Assembly: GCA_947455455.1 (NCBI GenBank)
Contig: CANGOE010000006.1
Location: 1 to 60,738, forward strand
Direction of reading: 5' to 3'
DNA from: Hyphomicrobiales bacterium
GTDB lineage: Bacteria; Pseudomonadota; Alphaproteobacteria; Rhizobiales; Beijerinckiaceae
Length of the DNA stretch: 60,738 bases
Numbering within the stretch: position 1 is the first letter of the stretch; every line of letters starts with the position of its first letter. Positions 16,986-25,904 of the stretch are shown here, piece by piece. The notes under the pieces were generated by a model. That model did no database searches, had not been told where the DNA came from, and saw only the letters and a program-made list of their open reading frames with translations. A program made the position numbers and the translations under genes.

Positions 16986-18296
16986 ATGTCCTCCATTACA
17001 ATCGGCTTTTTAGGGATCGGCATGCTGCTCGGCTCGATCTTCCTTGGCGCTCAGATCATGATCGCCATGACCACGGTCGGATTTGTCGGGCTTGCATTGA
17101 TCACCAATTTCAATGCCGCTTTGTCCATCCTCGGCACGATCTATTTCGATGTGACCAACAGCTTCCACTTCAGCGTCATCCCGATGTTCTTGCTGATGGG
17201 CTATTTCGCCATGCATGCGGGGATCGGCGACGATCTCTACGATGCCTGCACCAAATGGCTCGGCCGCCTGCCCGGCGGTCTTGCTGTGGCGACAACCGGT
17301 GCGGCGGCGGCATTCGGTGCGGCCTCCGGCTCATCGGTGGGTTCGGCGATGCTGTTCACCAAGCTGGCCCTGCCGGAAATGGTGGCGCGTGGCTATGACA
17401 AGAGCTTTGCCAGTGCCTGTATCGCCATTGCCGGCACTTTGGCCGTGCTGATCCCTCCCAGCGCTTTGATGGTCGTCTATGGTATTCTGACCAATTCGAG
17501 CATCGGTGAATTGCTGATCGGCGGGATTATTCCCGGTCTGGTCTTTGCAACCATTCTCGGCGTGTTCATCATCATCACATCGATGATCTATCCTGAAAAG
17601 GCCCCGCGCCCGACCGAGGTCTATACCTTTGCCGAAAAGATGTGGTCCCTGCGTCTGGTGGCCCCGTTGCTGGTGGTCATCGTGGTGATGATGGGCGGCA
17701 TCTATAACGGCTACTTCACCCCGACCGAGGGCGGCGGGATCGGTGCTTTGGTCACCTTCGGCATGACGATTGTCCGCAATCGCGGACTGAAGATCAAATT
17801 GCTGACCGATACCCTGCTCGAAACCGTAAAGCTGACCGCCATGATCTTTGCGATTGTGGTCGGCGGCTTGATCTTTGCACGTTTTCTGGCGCTCAGCGGC
17901 GTGTCGCAAACCATTCAGGACTTCCTGACCAATAACGGTTTCCCTGTCTGGTTCATTGTGACCATCGTGACGGTGATCTATCTGATCTTCGGCATGTTGA
18001 TGGACTCCCCCTCCCTGCTGGCCATTTCCTTGCCGATCACCCATCCGGTGATGATGGGTCTGGGCTTTGATCCGGTCTGGTTTGGTGTCTATGTCATCAT
18101 CCTTGCCGAAATCGGGGCGATTACCCCGCCGGTCGGCATGAACTGTTTCGTGGTCAAAGGGGCATCCAACGGCTTGGTGACACTGGAAGAAGTGTTTGCC
18201 GGTATCTGGCCCTTCCTCGGCGCATCCGCGGTGATGCTGGGGGCCATGTTGCTGTTCCCCGAAATGGCAACCTATCTGCCCGATCTGATGAAATAA
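16986..18296 (+). CDS. dctM: TRAP transporter large permease (DctM family)
   Basis: 436 residues starting at 16986, one base after the dctQ stop. A dozen or so hydrophobic segments are visible, with the DctM family signatures GAASGSSVGSAMLF, IPPSALMVVYG, GFFTPTEGGG-like YFTPTEGGGIGAL, and EIGAITPPVGMNCFVV. It forms the ion-coupled translocation pore of the secondary transporter. Length matches the family. A strong terminator follows the stop. The substrate is probably an organic anion related to the neighbouring catabolic cluster. Confidence 0.93.
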   Translation: MSSITIGFLGIGMLLGSIFLGAQIMIAMTTVGFVGLALITNFNAALSILGTIYFDVTNSFHFSVIPMFLLMGYFAMHAGIGDDLYDACTKWLGRLPGGLAVATTGAAAAFGAASGSSVGSAMLFTKLALPEMVARGYDKSFASACIAIAGTLAVLIPPSALMVVYGILTNSSIGELLIGGIIPGLVFATILGVFIIITSMIYPEKAPRPTEVYTFAEKMWSLRLVAPLLVVIVVMMGGIYNGYFTPTEGGGIGALVTFGMTIVRNRGLKIKLLTDTLLETVKLTAMIFAIVVGGLIFARFLALSGVSQTIQDFLTNNGFPVWFIVTIVTVIYLIFGMLMDSPSLLAISLPITHPVMMGLGFDPVWFGVYVIILAEIGAITPPVGMNCFVVKGASNGLVTLEEVFAGIWPFLGASAVMLGAMLLFPEMATYLPDLMK

Positions 18297-18316
18297 GCAG
18301 ACGGTCTCTTGCACAG

Positions 18317-18346
18317 AAAAAGGGTGGCTCGCGCCACCCTTTTTTG
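18317..18346. terminator. Intrinsic terminator after dctM, probably bidirectional
   Basis: AAAAAGGGTGGC and GCCACCCTTTTTT form a 12-bp stem with a four-base loop. The A-run on one side and T-run on the other would stop both the TRAP operon and the convergent envelope operon ending at 18385. Confidence 0.88.
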
Positions 18347-18384
18347 TTGGAACGCCCGGAGGCTTCGTCCGTGCCCCTTGTATC

Positions 18385-19254
18385 TTAGCGAACCGTATCG
18401 CCCGCTTTGGGTTCGCCGCTCAATTCGCCCACCGGGACAGCCACAGAGAACTTGGGACTGATCCGCTGGATTTTGATCTTGCCAAGCGATTCCTCGGCCG
18501 CGCCCAACGATTTGCCGGTGCTGGGGTCGATCATGTCCTCGCTGGTGGAAAAGACTTCCTTGATGTCACCAACCTCCAGACCGGCCCCTTCACCGCGATT
18601 GATGAAGATTTGCTTGTTCTGGAAGCGCACGACCAGCAAAGGAAATACGCGGTCGCCGATGCTGGAGACCGATTTCTTGGTGATCCCCTGCACCAGCTTT
18701 TGCCAGCCCTCATTGCTGAATTGTGTATCGGCCTTGTTGGCTGTACTGCCCTGTGCCTCGATCTGCGCATCGACATTGAGCGTGAACTTGATCTGCATCG
18801 TGGTGGTATCGAGCACTTTATAATTGATGGTGATCGATGCCTTTTCCTGCTTCGCATACCGGCCCGGATTTTCATCCATCTCGCGAGAGCGAACCTCGGC
18901 CTTGAACAGGGTAATGGTCGGCTGGACAATCAGATTGACGTTTTTGAGCTTGCCGAATTCGGCGGCATTGCCTGCCGCTTTGCCGGATACGGCAAAAGCC
19001 TGCTCGGCCAACACTGCGGCTTCATTGGTCTTGTCGCGGTCATAGACAATAAAGCGGCCGGAATTGCGCAGGCCCTCTTCAAGCAGGCGCACAATATCCT
19101 GCGTGTCATAGCCACGCGCTTTGATGTCTTGCGCGGCGGGCGCAATGGTCGGCGTGATGACGGCTATGCTCATTTCATCATCGGCCCGAACCGGACCGGA
19201 GAGGCCCACAGCCAAAACAAGGGCGGTCACAAAACGACGGGTCAAAGCGGTCAT
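18385..19254 (-). CDS. CsgG-like exported protein
   Basis: 289 residues from the ATG at 19254. The N-terminus is a Sec signal (RRFVTALVLAVGLSGPVRA, then DDE) without a lipobox. The first domain, IAVITPTIAPAAQDIKARGYDTQDIVRLLEEGLRNSGRFIVYDR, matches the CsgG/LpoB/FlgO type of beta-alpha unit in which a strand leads to a helix ending in SGRF. The C-terminal half contains INRGEGAGLEVGDIKEVF, a short barrel-like element also seen in FlgT-like proteins. It is the last gene of a seven-gene exported-protein operon, one base after the upstream stop. It may be an outer-membrane-associated assembly or activator component, but it lacks the lipoprotein cysteine of CsgG itself. Confidence 0.7.
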   Translation of the reverse strand: MTALTRRFVTALVLAVGLSGPVRADDEMSIAVITPTIAPAAQDIKARGYDTQDIVRLLEEGLRNSGRFIVYDRDKTNEAAVLAEQAFAVSGKAAGNAAEFGKLKNVNLIVQPTITLFKAEVRSREMDENPGRYAKQEKASITINYKVLDTTTMQIKFTLNVDAQIEAQGSTANKADTQFSNEGWQKLVQGITKKSVSSIGDRVFPLLVVRFQNKQIFINRGEGAGLEVGDIKEVFSTSEDMIDPSTGKSLGAAEESLGKIKIQRISPKFSVAVPVGELSGEPKAGDTVR

Positions 19255-19255
19255 A

Positions 19256-20173
19256 TCACCACTCCTTTTTGGGCGTAACGGGGGAAGGCACGGCCTGGAT
19301 TTTTGCCGCATCGGGACGAAGGCGGCTGATCTTGTCGTGCAATTCGCGGGCGGCCAGTTGCAAGACCTCGCGCACATAGGGAGGGGCCACCATCTCCGGG
19401 TCCGCCGAGACCGGAAAATTGCGGAACTGGCTGACATTGGAGGTCACCACCGAGCCATCATCGCGGCGGGCCTGCAGGGAAATGCCGACGGACAAACGCT
19501 GGTAATCACTGGAACTGGCACCATTCTTTCCTGTTGCCAGAAAATCGGGTTTGACGATCTTGTTCATATCGCCCCAGTCGATCCGTTCGATCTTGGCGGA
19601 AATCTGCACATCCGCCATGTCGTCCTCTGTCTCCACCACCGCAAAAGCCGGCGAGGCTGAAAAGACATCGCCGAGGCTATTGCGCAATTCCGGTAGATCG
19701 GCTCCCTGAATATTGGTGGCCGAGACGATCTGGACCGTCTCCTTGATGATCAGGGACGGCTTTGGCACGCATACCGAGGCTTTGGATTGCAACACCAGCA
19801 TCTCGCGACTGCCCTCCTTTTCAACCGCTTCTGTGGCGTCCTGCTGTTTGACGAAGCCTTGCGCCTGAGCGCGGATGCGGTTGAACAGACGTTCGTCGAT
19901 TTTACCGTTTTGCGATTGCAATTCGTAACTGGTTTTCGCCGACACTTTTTCGCCGATGGTTTGCCGCAAGGCCGATTGCGAGGCCATCAATTGCAACCGG
20001 CCCCGCGCTATCGCCATGGGTTCATTGGCACGCAATTCATCGCGCACCGTCACATCAACTTTCAGCACATCGGCACAATCTTTGGCAAAATCCAGCGCAA
20101 AGACCTGACCCGGCCCTGCCAAAACCAGCAGGGCCAAAGCAACACCTAACCGCAAGCTCATGGACTTGTTCAT
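19256..20173 (-). CDS. Exported FlgT/CsgG-like envelope protein
   Basis: 305 residues from the ATG at 20173 (GGGAGA upstream); a start at 20197 would add eight residues. Signal peptide SLRLGVALALLVLAGPGQVFALDF. The N-terminal domain has the helical pattern ANEPMAIARGRLQLMASQSALRQTIGEKV, reminiscent of FlgT N-terminal domains. The rest (GDVFSASPAFAVVETEDDMADVQISAKIERI) resembles CsgG/LPP20-like modules. Periplasmic or outer-membrane associated. It is coupled to the CsgG-like gene downstream and 54 bp after the 570-residue protein. Assignment rests on pattern only. Confidence 0.6.
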   Translation of the reverse strand: MNKSMSLRLGVALALLVLAGPGQVFALDFAKDCADVLKVDVTVRDELRANEPMAIARGRLQLMASQSALRQTIGEKVSAKTSYELQSQNGKIDERLFNRIRAQAQGFVKQQDATEAVEKEGSREMLVLQSKASVCVPKPSLIIKETVQIVSATNIQGADLPELRNSLGDVFSASPAFAVVETEDDMADVQISAKIERIDWGDMNKIVKPDFLATGKNGASSSDYQRLSVGISLQARRDDGSVVTSNVSQFRNFPVSADPEMVAPPYVREVLQLAARELHDKISRLRPDAAKIQAVPSPVTPKKEW

Positions 20174-20227
20174 GGTCTTGGTCTCCCAACCCCACACTGG
20201 CGGTTATCCGTCTCGATGCAGGGGCGA

Positions 20228-21940
20228 TCAATCATCGCTATAGCCCCCGCCGGTGCGTGTGCCTCCCGGGGCATTGCGGCCATTGACCTTGGCCCCGTCC
20301 ATCAGGCCGCCCGCAGGAGCAGGAGCGGCTTTCGGGGCGGCGGCAGGCGGCGGTGCCGCTGGAGTGGTCATCTGCTGGCGTTCACGGGCGGCCGAGGCGG
20401 CCGAAATCGCCTTGGCCTGTGCTTCGGCATCGCCCTGTGCGTCCTTCATGCCCTGCACCTGCCCTTGCAACCCCGCCTGATAGCGCGAAATATCGATCAC
20501 ACTGGCAAAGGATTTGCGCAGATCATCCAGACTTTTCTGCGTGCTGGTCGCATTGACGGCGATCACCACCAACCAGACTTCCTGTCCCGTCACATCATTG
20601 GTGGCGGTACGGTTGATCAGCACACGCTTGTTGGGAATGGCCGTCGCGCCGATTTTGGCCGACAGACTGCGTTGCAGGCTCATGCTGGACTCAAAGTCCT
20701 CTTTACCGGCCGTCCCGCTGATATTGGTCTGGCCCTGCATTGTCTCGTGTGCCGCGGCATTGGCGACCAGTGCGAACATCAGAGCGCGGTCGGCCTTCAC
20801 GGATGCGGCCGATTGCGCCACGGTGCTCTGCAGGCCGCCCCCCATGGTCGGGTGACTGCTGATGCCGATGAACCAGCGGTCGCCGTTTTCATCGGTAAAG
20901 ACACGACTGCCGGCAATGGTGCCGCGCTCGATACGGGTCAGCCAATCCGGCAGGCTCCGGCCGGGTGCCGGATCATCCTTCAAGGCCTGCCCCATCAAAA
21001 TGGCGCGGGCGAAGCGTTCGTTTTTCTTGCTCCACTTCATCACAAGCGCAATCTGATATTTGCCGTCGATATAGCTTTCGGCCATGTCGACCACGGTGGC
21101 TCCGAGCAAAGGCATAGATGCCGTGCGGGTGGCTGTTGTGGTCAGCGTGGCATTGACCTTGGACATTTCGGCCTTCAGCTCGACATTGAGGGCATCAAGC
21201 TGTTGTTGCAGGGTTTGCAACAGGGTCTTGGTCTCTTGTGTGATGGCTGAAAGACTGGCGGCGCGCTTGCGGGCCTCATCATCCTTGATCTGGGCCAGAC
21301 GCTCGACCGAATATTTCTCGTCAATCGAGGTGATAACGGCATCCATGAAGGCATTGGCCCGATCAACCAGTCTGATTCCTTCTGCCGCCTTCATCTTGTT
21401 GCTGATTTCGGCACTGACAGCCTGATCGACATTGAAGGTGGAGGCACGGATGCGTTCCTGCAAATCCTTCATCTGGCTTTCGATTTTGTCGCGCTGGTCC
21501 TTGAAGCGGTTTTGGAGCGGATTGCCCGGCATTTCAAACACCGTGCTGGCTTCGAATGTCGAATAGATCGAGCTAATCAACTGCCCCTGCGCTTCCAGAT
21601 AGGCAATCTGGACAAAGTCATCACGCGACTTGGTCAATTCCACCGGGTCTTTTGCCATGATTTCAAAAAAGCCGCTGGCAAACAGCTCGTCATCCTTGCC
21701 TTTCATGAGGGAGGCGGCGTTGAGTTGCTCGACACGGTCAGCCATCAAAACCTGTGCGGTCTTGCCTGCTGGGGCACGGGTAAATGTCTGGTCGATGGCA
21801 GGAGCCGCTGCTACCGGAGCCGCTGTAGCCGGAGCCGCCCCCGCGGCAGGGGCAAATTGCTGGGCATTGACATGGCCCGATACCATCGCAAGGCATGTGG
21901 CGGCACATAGGGTCTGGCTCAGTCTCTTGCGGAAATCCAT
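20228..21940 (-). CDS. Uncharacterised exported 570-residue protein
   Basis: Start behind GGGAGAG. Signal peptide ends SGHVNAQQ. An Ala/Pro-rich linker follows (about residues 29-50), then a helical region with probable coiled coil (NRFKDQRDKIESQMKDLQERIRAS at about 145-170, and ETKTLLQTLQQQLDALNVELKAEMSKV near 240-265). A conserved-looking core (PLLGATVVDMAESYIDGKYQIALVMKWSKK, then ENGDRWFIGIS) follows, and a low-complexity Ala/Pro/Gly tail ends it. I do not recognise the family with certainty. It lies 18 bp downstream of the TPR protein gene and is surely co-transcribed with it. Likely a periplasmic scaffold. Confidence 0.65.
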   Translation of the reverse strand: MDFRKRLSQTLCAATCLAMVSGHVNAQQFAPAAGAAPATAAPVAAAPAIDQTFTRAPAGKTAQVLMADRVEQLNAASLMKGKDDELFASGFFEIMAKDPVELTKSRDDFVQIAYLEAQGQLISSIYSTFEASTVFEMPGNPLQNRFKDQRDKIESQMKDLQERIRASTFNVDQAVSAEISNKMKAAEGIRLVDRANAFMDAVITSIDEKYSVERLAQIKDDEARKRAASLSAITQETKTLLQTLQQQLDALNVELKAEMSKVNATLTTTATRTASMPLLGATVVDMAESYIDGKYQIALVMKWSKKNERFARAILMGQALKDDPAPGRSLPDWLTRIERGTIAGSRVFTDENGDRWFIGISSHPTMGGGLQSTVAQSAASVKADRALMFALVANAAAHETMQGQTNISGTAGKEDFESSMSLQRSLSAKIGATAIPNKRVLINRTATNDVTGQEVWLVVIAVNATSTQKSLDDLRKSFASVIDISRYQAGLQGQVQGMKDAQGDAEAQAKAISAASAARERQQMTTPAAPPPAAAPKAAPAPAGGLMDGAKVNGRNAPGGTRTGGGYSDD

Positions 21941-21958
21941 ATTACTCTCCCTTGAGGA

Positions 21959-23347
21959 TCATTGGCTTTTTGATGGCGAAACGTCGTTCAGGCGCGCGGT
22001 GACCTCGCCCCTGATATTCTGGATGAATTCGGCATTCTGTCCGGCCGCAAGGCGGGCCAGAATGTCGTGATAAAGGGCTTTGGCCAATGTTGGCGCACCG
22101 AGCCGCCGGTAACTGTCGGCCAGATTGAGCCGCGCATCGAGCGAGCGCGGATCCAGCAACACACTCTGTTGCAAAGCGGCCAGCGCGGCTTCCTCGCGCT
22201 TGAGATAGACAAAAATACTGCCCAGATAGGACCAGGCGCGGGCGTGACCCGGATCCTGTTCGACCACCTGCAACAGCAAGGCCAGAGTGGCTTGCGGATC
22301 AGTCCCCTTGCGGAACGAGGCCTCGGCTTGGTCAAAAGCCTCTGTGGCCCGGCGGGACGGCACCGGCCAGTACAGCCCGCACCGCGCGATCACCAGACCG
22401 GCCAATGACGGTTCCTGTCCGGCTTTCTCGCACTGTTTCATCAAGAGGTAGAATTCACTATGGGCCTGATCAGCCGCCCACAGACCCTTCAGGGTCGCAT
22501 CGGCCTCCTGACGGATTTTCGGATCCGCCGTCCAACGGGCCAGCAAAGCATGGATCGAAGCCGTATCTGTCGCCCCCGTCAGGCTTTTGGCCAGTGCCAG
22601 ATGGGCTTGTGGTCGCAAGGCGCATTTGGGCTCGGTGCAATAGAGTTGCAAAAGCGCATCGCGCTGGGCGAGCAGATCGGGATTTGCGGGGGCAAGTGTC
22701 AGCAAATGGGCCGGCTCGACAGTCTCGGCGGCAAGGCGCAATTCGTCCAGCACCTCGCCATTGCGCGCGGCAAACAGGCGCAAAACAGAAGCGTCGGGTT
22801 TGGACAAAGAGGCCGCCTTCACCTCCTGCGCCACGGCCGCCATATCGATGGCCGCAACATTGGCACGGCTTTGTCGGATCAGCTCGGCACCACCGGGAAA
22901 TTCAAGCACCAGCCTGCCCTGATTGGGTCCGAGCTGACGGGCCACCTCACGATTGGCTTTGGGCAAAATCTCGGGACGCTGGAGCACGTGGGACAATAAA
23001 ATCTGGCTGTAGCGGTCGGTTGTTGTGGCCGTTCCGGTCACATAGGCCTGCATCAGCGTGCTGACACGCAAGAGCAAAATCCCGATATTCTGGCTCTGGT
23101 TGGGGCTGGCGGTTTTGTCATCGTAACGGGCGACGACAACCAGATTGCCCTCGCGTTCATAAAGCCCCTCAGGCGCATCCCACAGCAGGATATCGCGTCC
23201 CTCGGGTGCGGCTGGAAAACGCGTTTGCGCACTTGCCGTTTCCACAAATCCCAAGACAAGCCCAAACCCAAACCACAGCACACACAGCAGGCATGGGACA
23301 CACCGGCCTTGCCTCTTCTGTCTGCGGATGATCGGGGGCACGGACAC
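21959..23347 (-). CDS. Exported TPR-repeat protein
   Basis: 462 residues from a GTG at 23347 that has AAGGA seven bases upstream. A signal peptide (CLLCVLWFGFGLVLGFVETASAQ) directs export. The C-terminal third contains tetratricopeptide repeats: ALLLQVVEQDPGHARAWSYLG, EAALAALQQSVLLDPRSLDARLNLA and a third partial one. Cysteine pairs around residue 230 (YCTEPKC) may form a disulfide. TPR units usually hold other proteins, so it may be the docking platform of the exported complex encoded by this operon. It lies 18 bp upstream of the 570-residue protein gene. Confidence 0.75.
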   Translation of the reverse strand: MSVPPIIRRQKRQGRCVPCLLCVLWFGFGLVLGFVETASAQTRFPAAPEGRDILLWDAPEGLYEREGNLVVVARYDDKTASPNQSQNIGILLLRVSTLMQAYVTGTATTTDRYSQILLSHVLQRPEILPKANREVARQLGPNQGRLVLEFPGGAELIRQSRANVAAIDMAAVAQEVKAASLSKPDASVLRLFAARNGEVLDELRLAAETVEPAHLLTLAPANPDLLAQRDALLQLYCTEPKCALRPQAHLALAKSLTGATDTASIHALLARWTADPKIRQEADATLKGLWAADQAHSEFYLLMKQCEKAGQEPSLAGLVIARCGLYWPVPSRRATEAFDQAEASFRKGTDPQATLALLLQVVEQDPGHARAWSYLGSIFVYLKREEAALAALQQSVLLDPRSLDARLNLADSYRRLGAPTLAKALYHDILARLAAGQNAEFIQNIRGEVTARLNDVSPSKSQ

Positions 23348-23364
23348 AGTGTGATCCTTTGCGC

Positions 23365-23703
23365 TTAGTCGGAGCCTGCAGGCACGGCTTGCGCCCCTGT
23401 CTTGGCAAAGGGATTGGTGCTCTTTTCACCCGTCATCGCCGTTGCAGGCGGCACGCGGCGCTTGTAGGGAACCAGTTGCCCGTCAGGCAACCGGATCGGG
23501 CTGTTATCGACCTTGTTGGGATTATAGGGGATGGGCCGTTGATCGATTTCTTTCGGCTTTTGCTTGGCCACAGGCATGCAGACACCTTCATCAAGCCGGA
23601 CATATCCGGCAGGACAATCAGCCAGCGGAGGAGGTGCCGAGGCACAGCCCGAAAGCCCGATGGCGACCCCTGCAAACAGACCGATTTTGACCATCAACGA
23701 CAT
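23365..23703 (-). CDS. Small lipoprotein
   Basis: 112 residues from the ATG at 23703. The N-terminus MSLMVKIGLFAGVAIGLSGC is a lipoprotein signal with lipobox LSGC, so it is probably anchored to the outer membrane. The mature part is Pro-rich with two cysteines (ADCPAGYVRLDEGVCMP), probably disulfide linked. It lies between the pseudo-caspase and TPR genes in the same operon. No family recognised. Because it is the only lipobox protein in the operon, it could anchor the complex to the membrane. Confidence 0.7.
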   Translation of the reverse strand: MSLMVKIGLFAGVAIGLSGCASAPPPLADCPAGYVRLDEGVCMPVAKQKPKEIDQRPIPYNPNKVDNSPIRLPDGQLVPYKRRVPPATAMTGEKSTNPFAKTGAQAVPAGSD

Positions 23704-23741
23704 TTTGGTTCTCTCTGTTTGCCGGATCCACAAGGAGCAGG

Positions 23742-25904
23742 TTAGCACTGTCGGGCTTGGCGCATTTGCGGGGTGCAGGTGGGCTTGGCAGGTGCCGTTT
23801 TGACAGGCGCGGCTTGTACCTGTCTCTGGACCGGTGCGGCCTGACGGATCTGTTGCTGTTGCACGGGTTGCTGACGCTGAACCTGTTGCTGGACAGGCGC
23901 GGCTGAGCGGGATTGCATGTGCGGAGTGACCTGCGGCGCACCCACAGGCGCAATCCGTTGCTGTGGCGCTGAACCGGCTTGGGCAGGCGTATTCGGCATG
24001 ACCGGACGGATCGGCTGGACAGTTGCCGAAGGTGCGGCACCGCTCGTCGGACTCAACGGTGTCACAGCCGGAGCCGTACCCGCAGGCGCTCCCAACGGAC
24101 GCACCGCAGGTGTCGAGCTTAACGGAGTGACCGCAGGAGCCGAGGTGGCTGGTGCCGTTGATGTCACAGCCGGAGCCGCCCCCGCAGGAGTCCCCAAAGG
24201 ACGCACCGCCGGGACCGAACTCAACGGTGTGACGGCAGGAGCCGCAGAAGATGGCGCAGGTGACGACACGACAGGTGCGACACCGGCAGGCGCGCTGGAA
24301 GGGGAAACTACGGCAGTGGGTGCTGTTGGAACCGGCGCAGAGGGAGGCCTTGCCGAAGGAGCTATTGCGCCGGGCACGGCGGACGTTGCCGCGGGAGCCG
24401 AAGACAAAGGAGCAGACGGTGTAGCCAAAGGCGCCGCCGAAGCCGGACGGATTGTATTGGACACGGCAGGCGCAATGGCGGCTCCTGTGACCGTTGTATT
24501 GACCGCAGGGGTAGCCGCCCATTGCGGCCTGATATTCTGGGCGGGCAAAGGCGGTCGTGAACCTCCACCGCTCATCCCACGGGTGACGGCCACGGCCGCA
24601 ACAGCCGCAACTGTGGCCGCAACAGCGATCGGTACCGGCGACAGATGCATGCTCGGGGCCATCGGCGGTGCGCGCATCGGCATATAACCGCCCGGTCCCA
24701 TCAGCTCATATTCGGGCAAAGGCGGCGGGAGATCGCGATAGACAAGCGGCCGGAACGTGCTCGGCGGATTGTAATCCATCTCGCCCATGCGCTCGAGACG
24801 ATAACGGGCCACCGACACATTGCCGCCGTTGGGATAGGCTTTGATATAGGTCCAATAGGCCTCAGGTGTGTCCTGCGCCAGCGCCCGCGACCAGATTTCG
24901 GCCTCGCGCCGCGCTGTCAGATTGTATTTGACGACCTCGGCGGCCTCGTCATTCGGGAAGGCCGTGATAAAGCTCTGATAGGACTGGATGGAGTCGATCG
25001 AGATCACCTTTTTATAGGCTTCGTCTCTCGACAGGTTCTTGATATCGGTCACATCCTCGTCACCGATATAATATTGGTCCATCGAGATGGTGCCGTCGGT
25101 CGGCTTGTAAAAGGAAAAGGCTTTGATGGTGAGATTTTCGACCGCAAAAGGTTGCATCATGCCTTGCGTCTTGTCGAAAACCCGCCTCTTGATAATCTGG
25201 AACACATCGGAGAAATTTTTGGTCGGCGTTTGCATGGCCTCCAGAAAGCCCTCGACATAGGGACTGGTCGGCTCGGCACTATCAACCAACGGGACACCGG
25301 GGCGCTGGTTATAGGAAATGAGAAATCCTTCGGGTGCCTCGATTTTGACAAGGCCGGGCGAATAGGTCCGCTCTTTGGAAAGCTCCTCGGGCGGGGCATT
25401 GCCGTCAATGATGATCACCCGCGATTTCGCAGGCAGGGTTTTCATCATGTTGATCAACTGGTTCATGCCAAACCCGTTGAGACTGGCACTGGAGGCCGTA
25501 TCGATTTTGGCGCCAACCGGCAAAAACACGTTTTCGCCGTTGATCTGGGCAAAGCGTCCGCTGAGATAGACCAGAACAGTCGTATCCTCGCCAAGCAATT
25601 GGGACTTTTCAGCCAGAACCGACAGTTTCTCCAGGATCGACTGTTTTTCGATATCGCGGCCCAATTCCACCGCGAAACCCGCTCCGGCCAGACTGTCGCT
25701 GATCAAATCGGCATCATTGATGTTCTTGAGCGGAGCCCCGGAATAATCCGATTGTCCGATGACCAATGCCACACGGTTCTTGGCCCCTGTGGCATTGGCA
25801 TCCTCAACCGCCAAAGCGGGTGAAACCATCGCCGAAGACAGCAGTAAAGCCGTCAATACCTGCCTGAGCGAGCCAGCTTCACGCCCCTGTGTTGCGCGTA
25901 TCAT
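23742..25904 (-). CDS. Exported caspase-fold pseudopeptidase with Pro/Ala repeat tail
   Basis: 720 residues with signal peptide (LTALLLSSAMVSPALA). Residues 43-180 follow the C14 caspase pattern: NRVALVIGQSDYSGAPLKN, then NDADLISDSLAGAGF. However, the catalytic histidine motif reads VYLSGRFAQ (Arg117 in place of His) and the cysteine motif reads IIDGNAPP (Asn169 in place of Cys). It should be inactive as a peptidase. A helical region follows (to about residue 390), then a hydrophobic stretch VAATVAAVAAVAVTR that may span the membrane. The long tail (about 450-720) has imperfect repeats built on PAVTPLSS and PAVRPLG, and a Gln-rich end. Its start overlaps the upstream stop by one base. Confidence 0.78.
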   Translation of the reverse strand: MIRATQGREAGSLRQVLTALLLSSAMVSPALAVEDANATGAKNRVALVIGQSDYSGAPLKNINDADLISDSLAGAGFAVELGRDIEKQSILEKLSVLAEKSQLLGEDTTVLVYLSGRFAQINGENVFLPVGAKIDTASSASLNGFGMNQLINMMKTLPAKSRVIIIDGNAPPEELSKERTYSPGLVKIEAPEGFLISYNQRPGVPLVDSAEPTSPYVEGFLEAMQTPTKNFSDVFQIIKRRVFDKTQGMMQPFAVENLTIKAFSFYKPTDGTISMDQYYIGDEDVTDIKNLSRDEAYKKVISIDSIQSYQSFITAFPNDEAAEVVKYNLTARREAEIWSRALAQDTPEAYWTYIKAYPNGGNVSVARYRLERMGEMDYNPPSTFRPLVYRDLPPPLPEYELMGPGGYMPMRAPPMAPSMHLSPVPIAVAATVAAVAAVAVTRGMSGGGSRPPLPAQNIRPQWAATPAVNTTVTGAAIAPAVSNTIRPASAAPLATPSAPLSSAPAATSAVPGAIAPSARPPSAPVPTAPTAVVSPSSAPAGVAPVVSSPAPSSAAPAVTPLSSVPAVRPLGTPAGAAPAVTSTAPATSAPAVTPLSSTPAVRPLGAPAGTAPAVTPLSPTSGAAPSATVQPIRPVMPNTPAQAGSAPQQRIAPVGAPQVTPHMQSRSAAPVQQQVQRQQPVQQQQIRQAAPVQRQVQAAPVKTAPAKPTCTPQMRQARQC

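Noticed and set aside
23742-24600. CRISPR-like or tandem DNA repeats
   Set aside because: The repetition is a Pro/Ala-rich protein tail with imperfect units, no constant spacers and no cas genes nearby.
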